NCBI GenBank assembly: GCA_024694365.1
Contig: JAILJX010000008.1
Location: 1-64,000, forward strand
DNA length: 64,000 nt
Direction of reading: 5' to 3'
Source: Kiritimatiellia bacterium
Lineage (GTDB): Bacteria > Verrucomicrobiota > Kiritimatiellia > RFP12 > UBA1067
The notes under the pieces are model-generated. The model saw only the letters and a program-made list of their open reading frames with translations, was not told where the DNA came from and made no database searches. Within the stretch, counting starts at the first letter, position 1. Every line of letters starts with the position of its first letter. The position numbers and the translations under genes were made by a program. Shown piece by piece: positions 17,435 through 26,944 of this stretch.

Positions 17435-19396
17435 ATGGCCAGGCACAGAGGCAGCGTAGACTACCGAAAAGAGTTCTTCGACCGTGAATACGGCGCCAAG
17501 GAGGCATACGGCCGGCTTTGGTCGTACGCACGGCGCTACAGGGTAAGGCTCTTCGCGGGAATCATATGCGGAATGCTCACCGCCGGAACGCTCGTGCCGT
17601 TTTTCGGCGTCATACAGCCCGCTCTCGAACGGGTCGAGAACCGGCAGGAGAAAACCGCGCCGGATCAGGCCGCGCAGGACGGAACCGTCTCCGCCGCACA
17701 GGCTCCCGAGGCCGGGCGGGACGGCAAGAAGGCAAAGGGGCTCGCGAAAGACTACGGCAAGGTGAGGAAGATCGCGGAGAAGGTCGGGATAGATCTCCAG
17801 GACGAGGACGACGCTCTCGGGCTGCCGCTCCTTTTCCTCATCATCATCGTCGTTCCCGTCGTCGCTCTTGCCAGATGTGCGCTGCTGTTTCTCAACCACT
17901 ACTGTCTCGCATGGGTCGCAATGCGGTCCATACGGGATATCCGCGTGGACGTCATGAAGCATGTGCAGGAGCAGTCGATGCAGTTTCACGGAAGGATCGA
18001 TGTCGGCCAGCTCATGGCGAGATGCACGAACGATCCGAACCAGTTGAAGCTGGTGCTGCAGAGGGTCGTGCAGGAGCTGGCGCAGGCGCCTTTCGAGATT
18101 GCGGTTTCGGTCGGGTTCATAATCTGGTCCGCCGTGCAGAACCACATGCTGCCGACGCTCGGGATGCTCGTGATAGGATTCCCGATGTTCATGGTCCCCG
18201 TCGTGGCGCTCTCGAAGAAAATCCGCAAATGGAGCAAGAAGTCCCTTGAGCGCTTCTCTGTCGTCGGAAGCCGCATCCACGAGGTTTTGACGTGCATCAG
18301 GGTGGTGAAGGCATACGATACCGAAGAATTCGAAAGCGACAAGTTCGAATCCGCCAACGACCAGACCCTGAAGGCGACGCTGAAGTCGGTGAGGTGGGGG
18401 CTGCTTGTCGGGCCGGCGGTGGAGACCGTCGGGATATTCCTGATATGCGGCTTCGTGGTGTGGTGCTATTTCGAGAACGTGAAGCTCTCGACGATAGTGC
18501 CGATGCTCGCTCCGCTTCTGCTGATATACCGTCCGTTGAAGCAGCTCTCCAAAATCCAGATGCAGGTCGAACAGGGCCGCGCCGCGCTCACAAGGCTTTG
18601 GTCCGTGATGGATGTGGACATGCGCCTGCCCGAGGCCGCGAATCCTGTTTCGAAGGCGTCTTTCTGCGGAAAGATCGTTTTCGACGATGTCAGCTTCCGA
18701 TACGATACGGCCGACAGGGACGCCGTCAGCCATGCAAGTTTTGAGATCCCGCGCGGGAAAGTGGTCGCTGTCGTGGGCGGGACGGGAAGCGGAAAGTCCA
18801 CCATGAGCGCGCTGCTGGCGAGATTCTTCGATCCTGCGTCGGGGAGGATAACCATGGACGGCGTGGACCTCAGGGACATACGCATCAAGGATTTGAGGAA
18901 GCTCATCGGTTCGGTCCAGCAAGAAACGCTGCTTTTCAACGATACGATAGAGGCGAACATCCGCTACGGAAGCCCCGGGGCGACGCACGACGAGGTTGTC
19001 GCGGCCGCGAAAATGGCGAACGCCCACGATTTCATCATGGCCCAGCCCGGCGGATATTCGAGGATAGCGGGAGAGAAGGGGTTCGCCCTTTCGGGCGGGG
19101 AGCGCCAGCGCATCGCAATCGCCCGCGCCATATTGCGCAATCCTCCGATCCTCATACTCGACGAGGCGACGAGCGCGCTCGACACGGTCACCGAGAAACT
19201 GGTGCAGGACGCAATAAACAATCTCATGAAGGACCGCACGACGTTTGCGATCGCCCACCGCCTTTCGACGATCCGCAACGCCGACACGATCCTCGTAATG
19301 CAGAACGGCGAAATCGTCGAGCGCGGAACGCACGACGAACTTTATGCCGCAAACGGCGTCTACAGGCGTCTCTGCGACATGCAGCACCAGAATTGA
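17435..19396 (+). CDS. MsbA-type ABC exporter, fused permease and ATPase
   Basis: This is a 653-residue half-transporter. The membrane domain (residues about 30-370) has six helices, with an unusual Gln/Ala/Lys-rich insertion of about 85 residues between the first two (about residues 65-130). The nucleotide-binding domain follows, with Walker A GGTGSGKST (about 447-455), signature LSGGERQ (about 552), Walker B ILILDEATSALD and the H-loop AHRLST. It should work as a homodimer exporting a lipid or hydrophobic compound; lipid A-core flipping is the natural guess in this envelope type. AAAGGA precedes the ATG. Confidence 0.9.
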   Translation: MARHRGSVDYRKEFFDREYGAKEAYGRLWSYARRYRVRLFAGIICGMLTAGTLVPFFGVIQPALERVENRQEKTAPDQAAQDGTVSAAQAPEAGRDGKKAKGLAKDYGKVRKIAEKVGIDLQDEDDALGLPLLFLIIIVVPVVALARCALLFLNHYCLAWVAMRSIRDIRVDVMKHVQEQSMQFHGRIDVGQLMARCTNDPNQLKLVLQRVVQELAQAPFEIAVSVGFIIWSAVQNHMLPTLGMLVIGFPMFMVPVVALSKKIRKWSKKSLERFSVVGSRIHEVLTCIRVVKAYDTEEFESDKFESANDQTLKATLKSVRWGLLVGPAVETVGIFLICGFVVWCYFENVKLSTIVPMLAPLLLIYRPLKQLSKIQMQVEQGRAALTRLWSVMDVDMRLPEAANPVSKASFCGKIVFDDVSFRYDTADRDAVSHASFEIPRGKVVAVVGGTGSGKSTMSALLARFFDPASGRITMDGVDLRDIRIKDLRKLIGSVQQETLLFNDTIEANIRYGSPGATHDEVVAAAKMANAHDFIMAQPGGYSRIAGEKGFALSGGERQRIAIARAILRNPPILILDEATSALDTVTEKLVQDAINNLMKDRTTFAIAHRLSTIRNADTILVMQNGEIVERGTHDELYAANGVYRRLCDMQHQN

Positions 19397-19404
19397 AGGG
19401 CGCG

Positions 19405-20226
19405 ATGACGGTAGATTTCCACGCCCACAACTTTCCGGATGCGATAGCCGCCCGCGCGATGGCCGGGATGCTGCGCGCGACGGAAGGCGTATTGACGTCC
19501 GTCGGAGACGGGACGCTGTCCAACCATCTCGATCATATGGATCACGACGGAATAGACCGTGCATGCCTTCTGCAGATAGCCACGAAGCCTTCGCAGTTCG
19601 AAGTGCTCTTCCGCACGGCATGTGCGATCCGTGACGGAGAGTTCGGAGAGCGCGCGCAGAGAAAGATCATCGTTTTCCCCTCGGTGCATCCGGCCGATCC
19701 GGACCTGTCCGGGCGTCTCGAGCGTATCGCGTCCGGCGGCTTCAAGGGGGTCAAGGTCCATCCATACTACCAGAATTTCGATCTGGCGGATCCTTCGGTG
19801 TGGCCGATGTTCAGGAAAATCGCGGAACTGGGGCTCGTCGTCGAGAGCCACTGCGGATTCGATGTCGGGTATCCGTCAAGGTCCGATGCGTGCGGGCCGG
19901 CCGAGGTCGCAACGCTTCTGCGGAATGTAAGGGACCTGAAGTTCGTAGCCGCCCATCTTGGAGGCTGCGCCGGGTTTGCGCCTCATGCTACCGATCCGCT
20001 TCTCGACCTCGGCTGCTGGATAGACACTTCGGCGCTGATGAGGAACTGGTACAGGGACGAAGAAATGCGCATTCTGAGGAGTTGGCCTGCGGAGCGGTTG
20101 CTTTTCGCCACCGATTTCCCGTGGACAAGCTACTCCGAGGCGATCCGGTGGGTGAAGGAAGTGCGCGATCCCGCAGACTGGGATGCGGTTTTCGGCGGCA
20201 ACGCAAGGGCGCTTCTAGGCATCTGA
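19405..20226 (+). CDS. Amidohydrolase-2 family metal-dependent hydrolase
   Basis: This 273-residue TIM-barrel protein belongs to the amidohydrolase-related (Amidohydro_2) family. It has the N-terminal metal ligands DFHAHNFPD, a KGVKVHPYYQ strand, VESHCGFD, FVAAHLGG and the terminal LLFATDFPWTSY with the catalytic Asp. Members hydrolyse or decarboxylate diverse small molecules, and the substrate cannot be read from sequence. I start it at ATG 19405 with GAAGGG upstream, nine bases after the exporter stop. It closes the DUF3127-prmC-exporter operon. Confidence 0.85.
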   Translation: MTVDFHAHNFPDAIAARAMAGMLRATEGVLTSVGDGTLSNHLDHMDHDGIDRACLLQIATKPSQFEVLFRTACAIRDGEFGERAQRKIIVFPSVHPADPDLSGRLERIASGGFKGVKVHPYYQNFDLADPSVWPMFRKIAELGLVVESHCGFDVGYPSRSDACGPAEVATLLRNVRDLKFVAAHLGGCAGFAPHATDPLLDLGCWIDTSALMRNWYRDEEMRILRSWPAERLLFATDFPWTSYSEAIRWVKEVRDPADWDAVFGGNARALLGI

Positions 20227-20230
20227 AGCC

Positions 20231-20246
20231 ATGCACCGGCGTGCAT
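20231..20246. promoter_or_regulatory. Palindrome ATGCAC-N4-GTGCAT, possible operator
   Basis: ATGCAC (20231-20236) and GTGCAT (20241-20246) are perfect inverted arms around CGGC. The centre lies 39 bp upstream of the -10 centre of the GH20 gene, a position suitable for an activator. It could also be a small hairpin terminating the preceding operon, but no T-run follows. Confidence 0.4.
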
Positions 20247-20271
20247 CGGCGTTGACGCGCGCCGATTAGTA

Positions 20272-20280
20272 TGGTAAAAT
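20272..20280 (+). promoter_or_regulatory. Extended -10 promoter
   Basis: TGG-TAAAAT predicts transcription from about 20287 and a 30-base leader containing AGAGGGG before ATG 20317. GCCGATT at 20261-20267 recalls the block upstream of the promoters at 16088 and 62736. Confidence 0.65.
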
Positions 20281-20316
20281 TGCCCCATACACGTCTGAAA
20301 AGCAAAGAGGGGTTAC

Positions 20317-21810
20317 ATGAAAGCGATCAATACTGCTGTATTCGCGGCCGCACTGGCGGGAACGCTTGCCGCGTTTGCGTCTGAAACACTCGATCTGGTT
20401 CCGTATCCGCAGGAGGTCAAGGTTCTCGGCGGAACGTACACGGCGAAGTCGGTAGACGATCTTTGGCCGAAAGCGATCCGCGATCCGTCGCTGCCCAAGG
20501 AAGGGTACCGGCTTACGGTCGACGGCACGAACGGCGTGTCGATCGCCTGCTCAGGACGGGAGGGCTTCATGCGCGCCTTGGCTACGCTAACCCAGCTCGG
20601 CAAGTCCGCCGATGGCGGCAAGGCGGAGGTGTTTCCCTGCTGCGAAATCAACGACTGGCCGGCTTTCGCATGGCGAGGCATTCTCTTTGACGATTGCCGC
20701 CATTTCTTCGGCAAGGAGGCGGTGAAGAAGACGCTTGACGCGATGGCGCGCCACAAGATGAACGTCTTCCATTGGCATCTCACCGAGGACCAGGCCTGGA
20801 GACTCGACATCCCCAAGTATCCGGAGCTTGTGAAGTACGGCGCGGTCCGTCCCGAGTCGCAGAACCCCGAGTGCCTCGGGCTTCCGAAGATGGACGGCAA
20901 GCCCTACGGCCCCTACTACTACACCGAGTCTGACGTGAAGGAGATTCTTGCCCATGCGGAGAATCTGGGCATCCGCGTCATACCCGAGATAGAACTTCCC
21001 GGCCACGCGGTCGCGGCGATAGCGGCCTATCCCGAGCTGTGCTGCCGCGGAAAGCTCGAGAGGCGCGCGCCGTGGTGCATGTGGGGCGTTTCCGACGACA
21101 TCTTCTGCGCAGGAAACGACAAGACGATCAAGTTTCTCGAGGATGTGATCGATTACGTCACCGATCTTTTCCCCGACGCCGTGGTCCACATTGGCGGCGA
21201 CGAAGCGCCGAAGGGGCGCTGGAAGGAGTGCCCTAAGTGCCAGGCGAGGATCAAGGCTCTCGGTCTCAAGAACGAGGCGGAGCTCCAGGGGTGGATGGTG
21301 AAGCACTTCACGGAATATCTCGCCAAGAAGGGCAAGCGGGCCATCGGATGGGACGAGATCACCGAGTGCAATCCCCCTACGGCGACGATGATCATGTGCT
21401 GGCGCGGGGCGAACCACGGAATCGCCGCCGCCAAGAAGGGGCATGATGTCGTCATGTGCCCGACGAGCCACTGCTACATGGACTATCCCCAGGATGCCGA
21501 CCACAAAGCCAAAGGCTACGGAAAGCCTGCATGGGCGCCGGTGCTTTCTCTCGAGAAGGTATATACGCTCGACCCTCTCGCCGGAATTCCGTCCGAATAC
21601 CACAAGCACATCCTCGGCACGCAGGGAAACATGTGGTCTGAACACATTCTCACGCCGGCCGAGCACGAGTGGAAGCTTTGGCCGCGCGCCGCGGCTCTTG
21701 CCGAAATCGGCTGGTCAGGCCCCGGGAAGCATGATTTCAAGGATTTCAAGCGCCGTGTCGATGCCGACATGAAGCGCATGGAAGACGAGGGGTGGAACGT
21801 CTGCAGATGA
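20317..21810 (+). CDS. GH20 beta-N-acetylhexosaminidase, exported
   Basis: This 497-residue protein has a signal peptide ending AAFA and a short GH20b-type N-domain (residues about 25-115). The GH20 TIM barrel includes WRGILFDDCRHF, MNVFHWHLTEDQAWRLDIPKYP and the catalytic HIGGDEAPKGRW, where D295 and E296 are the substrate-assisting pair. The closing W-G-N-M-W-S-E-type block is also present. It should release terminal GlcNAc or GalNAc from host glycans or chitin-type oligomers. folB and a second GH20-like gene follow at 4 bases and by overlap, so the three form one operon. Confidence 0.92.
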   Translation: MKAINTAVFAAALAGTLAAFASETLDLVPYPQEVKVLGGTYTAKSVDDLWPKAIRDPSLPKEGYRLTVDGTNGVSIACSGREGFMRALATLTQLGKSADGGKAEVFPCCEINDWPAFAWRGILFDDCRHFFGKEAVKKTLDAMARHKMNVFHWHLTEDQAWRLDIPKYPELVKYGAVRPESQNPECLGLPKMDGKPYGPYYYTESDVKEILAHAENLGIRVIPEIELPGHAVAAIAAYPELCCRGKLERRAPWCMWGVSDDIFCAGNDKTIKFLEDVIDYVTDLFPDAVVHIGGDEAPKGRWKECPKCQARIKALGLKNEAELQGWMVKHFTEYLAKKGKRAIGWDEITECNPPTATMIMCWRGANHGIAAAKKGHDVVMCPTSHCYMDYPQDADHKAKGYGKPAWAPVLSLEKVYTLDPLAGIPSEYHKHILGTQGNMWSEHILTPAEHEWKLWPRAAALAEIGWSGPGKHDFKDFKRRVDADMKRMEDEGWNVCR

Positions 21811-21814
21811 CGTC

Positions 21815-22165
21815 ATGACGAATCTCGAGCTGAACAACCTTTCCGTCGATTGCATCATCGGAGATCTTCCCCGGGAGCGGGAGGAGACCCAAAAGCTGCG
21901 ACTGGACGTTTCTCTTGCCGTGGACGATGCGGCGGCGGAAAGCGACAGGCTGGAGGATACGGTCGATTACGCCGCGCTTTCGGCGGAGCTGCGTTCCGCG
22001 CTCGTCAAGGCGGAATGCAGGATGCTTGAGCGCGCGGCGCAGATAGCCCTCGACGTGTGCCTGAAATGCAGGCGGGTCGTCCGCGCCCGGGTCAAGGTCA
22101 CCAAGTCCGGCGTGATAGCGGGGTTGGAATCGGCGTCGGCGACAAGGGAAGGAGGCGTTGCATGA
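21815..22165 (+). CDS. folB: Dihydroneopterin aldolase-family protein FolB
   Basis: This 116-residue protein has the FolB/FolX tunnel-fold pattern: LNNLSVDCIIGDLPREREETQKLRLDV at the N-terminus, DTVDYAALSAEL in the middle and the acidic MLERAA helix. It would catalyse retro-aldol cleavage of dihydroneopterin in folate synthesis. Folate synthesis has no obvious link to the flanking glycosidases, and its position between two hexosaminidase genes is odd. The spacing (4 bases after GH20, ATGA overlap with the next gene) nevertheless implies co-transcription. The C-terminal part is somewhat diverged from the family. Confidence 0.8.
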   Translation: MTNLELNNLSVDCIIGDLPREREETQKLRLDVSLAVDDAAAESDRLEDTVDYAALSAELRSALVKAECRMLERAAQIALDVCLKCRRVVRARVKVTKSGVIAGLESASATREGGVA

Positions 22166-23544
22166 ATCTGAAATCTTCGTTTTGCGGAATTGCGGCGGCT
22201 GTCTATGCGGTTTGCGCCGCGCAAGCCGCAGATGCTCTCTCCGGGCGCGTGCTTGGCTATCAGCTGGACGTGTCTAGATGCAAGGTCCCGAAACAGGAGG
22301 TCCTCTACAGGATGGTGGACATCCTCTCGTCGCTCGGCTACAACCAGTTTCAGCTCTACACGGAGCATACATTCGCCTACAAAGGGCACGAGACGGTCTG
22401 GTATGACGCAAGCCCCATGACCCCCGAGGATATCCGGGCGCTCGATGATTATTGCGCAAAAAAAGGAATCGAGCTTGTCCCGAACCAGAATTCCTTCGGG
22501 CACATGGAGCATTGGCTGCGCCATCCCGGATACAGCGAATTGGCGCTGGATCCGCTCGAAGGGACGATTCTGAATCCCGGCGATCCGCGCAGCCTTGAAC
22601 TGGTGAAGGGGCTCTACGACCAGCTTCTCCCCTGCTTCCACTCCAGATATTTCAATGTCGGATGCGACGAGGCGGAGGATTGTCCGCCAAGGGCATACTG
22701 CGACTTTCTCAAGAAAATCCATGCCGAGGTGACGAAAAGAGGCCATACGATGATGTTCTGGGGCGACATTGTCCTAAAGCACCCCGAATTCCTCCCGGAG
22801 CTTCCGAAGGACATGATCTGTCTCGATTGGGGCTATGGCGACACGCATCCTTTCGAAGAGCAGACGGCGGCCCTCGAAAAGGCGGGTATGCGTTTTCTGG
22901 TTTGCCCCGGCACATGCGCATGGGGGTCTCTTTCGGGGAGGCTCGACAACATGCTGGGGAACATCGACAATGCCGTGACGGCCGGCGAGCGGCACGGTGC
23001 GGAAGGCTATCTTCTCGCCGATTGGGGCGACGGGGGCTATCCACAGCCGTGGATCGTGTCCCTTCCGGCGATAGTCTATCTTTCGCATCGCGCAAAAGGC
23101 GAAAATCCCGGCAAAGCCGAAATAGCCGCCGAAATCGACAGAATGCTGGGGTGCAAGTGCGGCGATGCGCTGTTCGCCTACGGAGAGGTGTATAGGAAGT
23201 GCGGGGGACGGATGGACAACGCGACGGAGCTCTTTTTCGTCTTGCGTGACGGTCTCGGCTACAAACCCGGCCGCGGCGCGACGGAGGAAGGCTACGAGGC
23301 CGCTTTCGCCCAGGTCGAATATGCGAAGTCTCTCGCCGATCTGGACGGCGCTCAATGGTGGGTGAAGGACGATTTCGAGATTTTGGACCTCCTCTATCGG
23401 GCCGTGAAGGCGAAGCTTGCCTGGAAGGGCGACGACTGGAGGGCTTTCAGGAAAATGTTCGAGCCGAAATACCGCGAACTTTGGCTGAGGCAGAACAGGC
23501 GCGGCGGATTGAAGGATTCTCTCGTCTGGCTGTTCGGGCGCTGA
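22162..23544 (+). CDS. GH20-like glycoside hydrolase, exported
   Basis: This 460-residue protein has a signal peptide ending AQAA followed directly by a TIM barrel without the GH20b N-domain. Diagnostic blocks are GYNQFQLYTEHTF, LVPNQNSFGHMEHWLRHP and FNVGCDEAED, where D169-E170 matches the GH20 catalytic Asp-Glu pair. It likely cleaves N-acetylhexosamine linkages, perhaps with different linkage specificity from the upstream GH20. The start overlaps the folB stop as ATGA and GGAGG lies at 22151-22155. Confidence 0.8.
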   Translation: MNLKSSFCGIAAAVYAVCAAQAADALSGRVLGYQLDVSRCKVPKQEVLYRMVDILSSLGYNQFQLYTEHTFAYKGHETVWYDASPMTPEDIRALDDYCAKKGIELVPNQNSFGHMEHWLRHPGYSELALDPLEGTILNPGDPRSLELVKGLYDQLLPCFHSRYFNVGCDEAEDCPPRAYCDFLKKIHAEVTKRGHTMMFWGDIVLKHPEFLPELPKDMICLDWGYGDTHPFEEQTAALEKAGMRFLVCPGTCAWGSLSGRLDNMLGNIDNAVTAGERHGAEGYLLADWGDGGYPQPWIVSLPAIVYLSHRAKGENPGKAEIAAEIDRMLGCKCGDALFAYGEVYRKCGGRMDNATELFFVLRDGLGYKPGRGATEEGYEAAFAQVEYAKSLADLDGAQWWVKDDFEILDLLYRAVKAKLAWKGDDWRAFRKMFEPKYRELWLRQNRRGGLKDSLVWLFGR

Positions 23545-23552
23545 CCGTCTTG

Positions 23553-23562
23553 CCCGAACGGG
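23553..23562. promoter_or_regulatory. CCC-N4-GGG element upstream of the GH2 gene
   Basis: CCCGAACGGG is a perfect 10-bp palindrome followed by TAG. Its centre is 34 bp upstream of the -10 centre. The same geometry recurs before three other genes (49417, 54448, 56544), so I infer a shared activator site. Confidence 0.6.
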
Positions 23563-23585
23563 TAGTTTTGCGGTGGCGGAAAGTT

Positions 23586-23594
23586 TGATACAAT
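23586..23594 (+). promoter_or_regulatory. Extended -10 promoter, leaderless start
   Basis: TGA-TACAAT ends at 23594, so +1 is expected at 23601, the A of the GH2 start codon. No Shine-Dalgarno sequence is present and no good -35 is seen. Confidence 0.7.
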
Positions 23595-23600
23595 ATCGGC

Positions 23601-26600
23601 ATGAAAGTCAAACTTCTGCTTTTTTCGGCAATCGCCGCTGCGTTTTGCCATGTCCGGGCCGAGACCTTTTCGCTCGATGACGGTTGGATGTTCGCGAAGT
23701 CTCCGGAGACGATCCCTCTCGCACGGGCGAAAGCGGCTCTCGAGACCGGCGGTGCGAAAGTGGAGGATGTTTCTTTCGACGACTCGAAATGGGAAAAAGT
23801 CTCCGTCCCCCATGCGATAAACGCCCATGATTCCTTCGACGGCCGCGCGGTCGATGCCGGCGAGAGCTCGTTCTGGCGCGGGATGGCCTTCTACCGCAAG
23901 CGCTTTTCGCTCGCCTGCGCGCCCGAGAAAGCCTTCATATCGTTCGAGACGGTACGCCAGAGCGTATATCTCTGGGTGAACGGCTCTTTCGCAGGATACT
24001 ATGAAGCGGGAATCGCGCCGGTAGCCTTCGATGTGACGAAGCATCTTCAAGCCGGCGAAAACCTCCTGTGCGTCGCGACCGACAACTGCGCTGCGAGGGG
24101 AACGAAGACATTCACCCGTGAGACGGTCCCGGGCCGCGATCCGGGCGACATGAGCGGCAGCCCCTATCAGTGGAACACGACCGACTTCAACGAGGTGCAG
24201 GGCGGGCTCACTGGCCATGTGAAACTCCATCTGAAGAAGAAAGTCTACCTTACCCTCCCCTGCTACAACAATCTCAAGACTGTCGGACAGTACGTAAGCG
24301 CATCCGGTTTCGACTTCAAGCGAGGCCGGGCCAGGATAACCGTCGAGGCGGAGACAAGGAACGAATCCGGCGCGGCGGTCGGCGTGACGGTTGGCGTGAC
24401 GGTGAAAGATGCGTCCGGAAAGGCGCTCCGTCCGTCCGGGGAAGTCCGCACGCATCTTGCCCCCGCCTCCGATGCGGGCGCAGCATTCCTTACGGCGCTC
24501 GAGCCGGACGTTTATTCGGACAATCCCGAGCCCACGGGCGTAAAGGAGCCTGAAACGGAGAAAACCACCGTTTCGTTCGAAGCGGAAGGGCTTATCTTCT
24601 GGTCGCCCGACACCCCCAAGCTCTACGACGTGACGATAACGCTCATGGGGAAAGGAGGCGAAGTTCTCGATGAAGAGACCGTGAGGACGGGCTTTCGCGA
24701 AGTGAAGTATGACGCCGGCAAGGGCGGACTTGTCCTGAACGGCGAGGCGATATGGCTTACGGGCTACGCACAAAGATCGACCGACGAATGGGCCGCGATA
24801 GGCGTGGCCCCCGATTGGCTGCAGGCATTCGACGCGACGTTGATCCGCAAGTCCAACGCGAACTTTATCCGTTGGATGCACGTCGCCCCCAAGCCCGCGC
24901 CTGTCAGGGCGTACGACGCCAACGGAATCGTCAACGTGTGCCCTGCGGGGGACAAGGAGGGGGATGTCGCGGGACGCCAATGGGCGCAGAGGGTCGAGGC
25001 GATGCGCGATGCCATCATCTATTTCAGGAACTCCCCGTCGATTTTCTTCTGGGAGGCGGGCAACAACCAGATATCCCCCGCCCATATGAAGGAGATGCGG
25101 GAGATGAAGGAGAGGCTCGATCCGGGAAACGGACGTTTCATGGGCTGCCGCACGCTTCAGACCCCGGAGCAGATACGCGAATGCGAGTATGTCGGCACCA
25201 TGCTGCATCGCCATGAAATGCCGGCTTTCCATTCCATGGAGAAGCTCAAAGCGTTCAAGCCCATCATGGAGACGGAGTATGCGCGCCAGGAGTCGCCGCG
25301 CAGGGTGTGGGACGACTATACCCCTCCGCACTACGACTATGTCTGCAGATTCCTCGCCGGCGGGAAAAAAGAGACAGGGTTCGACGTCTACGACCAGACC
25401 CAGGAAGACTTCGCCCTCTCTACCGCGAAAGAATACGCCGCATTCTGGTCCAGCCGGGCGAATGGCGAGGCTGAGAGGACGTATTCCTCTTGCGCGGCCC
25501 TTTGCTGGACAGACTCCAACCAGCACGGGAGGCAAAGCGGGTCCGAAAATTGCCGCTCTTCCGGACGCGTGGACGCCGTGCGCATCCCGAAAATGAACTA
25601 CTTCACCTACAGGGCCATGCAGAGCGGAACGCCCGCAGTGAAGATCGTCGGGCATTGGAACTATCCGAAACTGACGAAAGACAGCTACAGATACGAAGAA
25701 AAAACCTTCAACGGAAAGTGGATGGAGCCCACGGGAAAGATTCTGCAGCGAGATCCCGCGAAGAAGACCGTGTATGTCATCGGTTCGCCTCATGTCGCCA
25801 AGGTGGAGCTTTACGTAAACGGGAAATTGAAGGGAACATGCGACAAGCCGGAAAATCTCTTCATCTGGACTTTCCCCGAGGTCGATGTCACGGAATCGGG
25901 GCGTGTCGAGGCGATGGCCTACGGAAAAGACGGGGAAAGAATCGCATCCGACGCGATCGAGACCGCCGGCGAGGCCGCAGGGCTGGAAATGAAACTTTAT
26001 TCCGACCCGCAAAGGGGCTGGCGTGCAAACGGAGCAGACATAGCGGTTGCGGATCTGAAACTCGTCGACGCCAAGGGCCGCATGCTTCCGCTCGCCTCGA
26101 ACCGCGTGACTTTCACAGTCGAAGGCCCCGCCGTCTTCATGGGCGGCTACAACAGCGGAGTCTGGGACGAGGCTTCGCCGATCGGCAAGGACTGGATCGA
26201 TCTCGAATGCGGAGAAAATCGCGTGTTCCTGAGGGCCGGCCGGAATCCGGGGAAAGTCGTGCTGAAGGCGGCCTGCGACAACGGGATGACGGCCCGGGCG
26301 GAGCTGGCCCTCGCGAAGGCCGATACGGAAGGGGGGCTCGCCAAAGATCCGCTCCTTCCGCAGATGTATGTGGATTGGAGCGCAAAGAAGACCGCTCCCG
26401 TGGTGCAGTCTTCGCTCGCGGCTTCCAATGGGGCCTTGCCTTGGGAAGTGCGGGTGAACGGAACGCCGGTCAGGTTCCCGGGGAATCTCGGTTCTCCTTT
26501 CAGGCCTGACGGCAATACGGGCGTATGCTGCGCGTTCGAGCCGGTCTTGGAGGCCTTGGTGAGGGCCGGAGCGAAATTGGAATATACCATCGAGCACAAG

Positions 26601-26891
26601 AAGATACCGAGAAACAAGAAGTGGCTCAGGCGCATCGCGCCCACCCCGTATCTGCCGATGGTGACGGTGAAGGCCGGAGGACATGAAATCGATGCCTGCA
26701 CAGGCTTCACGGAACTTTTCATCGACAACGGCAGAGATAAGGATCTCACCAATTGTGAAGTGTGGAACGCCGCCAAAAAGAAAGCGCCAGGGGTCGTCTG
26801 CGGCGAGCTTTCCGCGTTGGTCGGATACATCCCCGGCGTTGAGATCAAGGTGGACGATAAGAGCCGTTTTATCGAGTTGACCGTGAAATAA
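23601..26891 (+). CDS. GH2-family glycoside hydrolase, large exported
   Basis: This 1096-residue protein has a signal peptide ending VRA and then the GH2 order. A jelly-roll sugar-binding domain (about 25-215, with FDDSKWEKVSVPH and FRKR-type strands) is followed by an Ig-like domain (about 215-375), a TIM barrel (about 375-600) and further beta domains to the end. The barrel carries YFRNSPSIFFWEAGNNQ where GH2 enzymes normally have W-x-x-G-N-E, so the usual acid/base Glu is Asn here and E485 two residues earlier may substitute. METEYA is the likely nucleophile region. The substrate is probably a beta-galactoside or glucuronide in a complex glycan. It is expressed from a leaderless promoter with a CCC-N4-GGG element. 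Confidence 0.85.
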   Translation: MKVKLLLFSAIAAAFCHVRAETFSLDDGWMFAKSPETIPLARAKAALETGGAKVEDVSFDDSKWEKVSVPHAINAHDSFDGRAVDAGESSFWRGMAFYRKRFSLACAPEKAFISFETVRQSVYLWVNGSFAGYYEAGIAPVAFDVTKHLQAGENLLCVATDNCAARGTKTFTRETVPGRDPGDMSGSPYQWNTTDFNEVQGGLTGHVKLHLKKKVYLTLPCYNNLKTVGQYVSASGFDFKRGRARITVEAETRNESGAAVGVTVGVTVKDASGKALRPSGEVRTHLAPASDAGAAFLTALEPDVYSDNPEPTGVKEPETEKTTVSFEAEGLIFWSPDTPKLYDVTITLMGKGGEVLDEETVRTGFREVKYDAGKGGLVLNGEAIWLTGYAQRSTDEWAAIGVAPDWLQAFDATLIRKSNANFIRWMHVAPKPAPVRAYDANGIVNVCPAGDKEGDVAGRQWAQRVEAMRDAIIYFRNSPSIFFWEAGNNQISPAHMKEMREMKERLDPGNGRFMGCRTLQTPEQIRECEYVGTMLHRHEMPAFHSMEKLKAFKPIMETEYARQESPRRVWDDYTPPHYDYVCRFLAGGKKETGFDVYDQTQEDFALSTAKEYAAFWSSRANGEAERTYSSCAALCWTDSNQHGRQSGSENCRSSGRVDAVRIPKMNYFTYRAMQSGTPAVKIVGHWNYPKLTKDSYRYEEKTFNGKWMEPTGKILQRDPAKKTVYVIGSPHVAKVELYVNGKLKGTCDKPENLFIWTFPEVDVTESGRVEAMAYGKDGERIASDAIETAGEAAGLEMKLYSDPQRGWRANGADIAVADLKLVDAKGRMLPLASNRVTFTVEGPAVFMGGYNSGVWDEASPIGKDWIDLECGENRVFLRAGRNPGKVVLKAACDNGMTARAELALAKADTEGGLAKDPLLPQMYVDWSAKKTAPVVQSSLAASNGALPWEVRVNGTPVRFPGNLGSPFRPDGNTGVCCAFEPVLEALVRAGAKLEYTIEHKKIPRNKKWLRRIAPTPYLPMVTVKAGGHEIDACTGFTELFIDNGRDKDLTNCEVWNAAKKKAPGVVCGELSALVGYIPGVEIKVDDKSRFIELTVK

Positions 26892-26924
26892 GCGCGATTA
26901 TCTCCGTTTTCGCGTGCTTCAGAG

Positions 26925-26936
26925 CGGCAAATGCCG
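26925..26936. terminator. Small hairpin after the GH2 gene
   Basis: CGGCA (26925-26929) and TGCCG (26932-26936) pair around AA and are followed by ATTT. It is a weak terminator at best and may instead be an operator, as it sits 40 bp upstream of the next -10. Confidence 0.3.
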
Positions 26937-26944
26937 ATTTGCGG

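Noticed and set aside
16577-19621. 1014-residue open frame on the minus strand
   Set aside because: It runs antisense through prmC and the ABC exporter, both of which have unmistakable motifs, so it is a shadow frame.
23394-26684. 1096-residue open frame on the minus strand
   Set aside because: It is the antisense of the GH2 gene. High GC at third codon positions leaves the complementary frame open, and it is Arg/His-rich with no domain.
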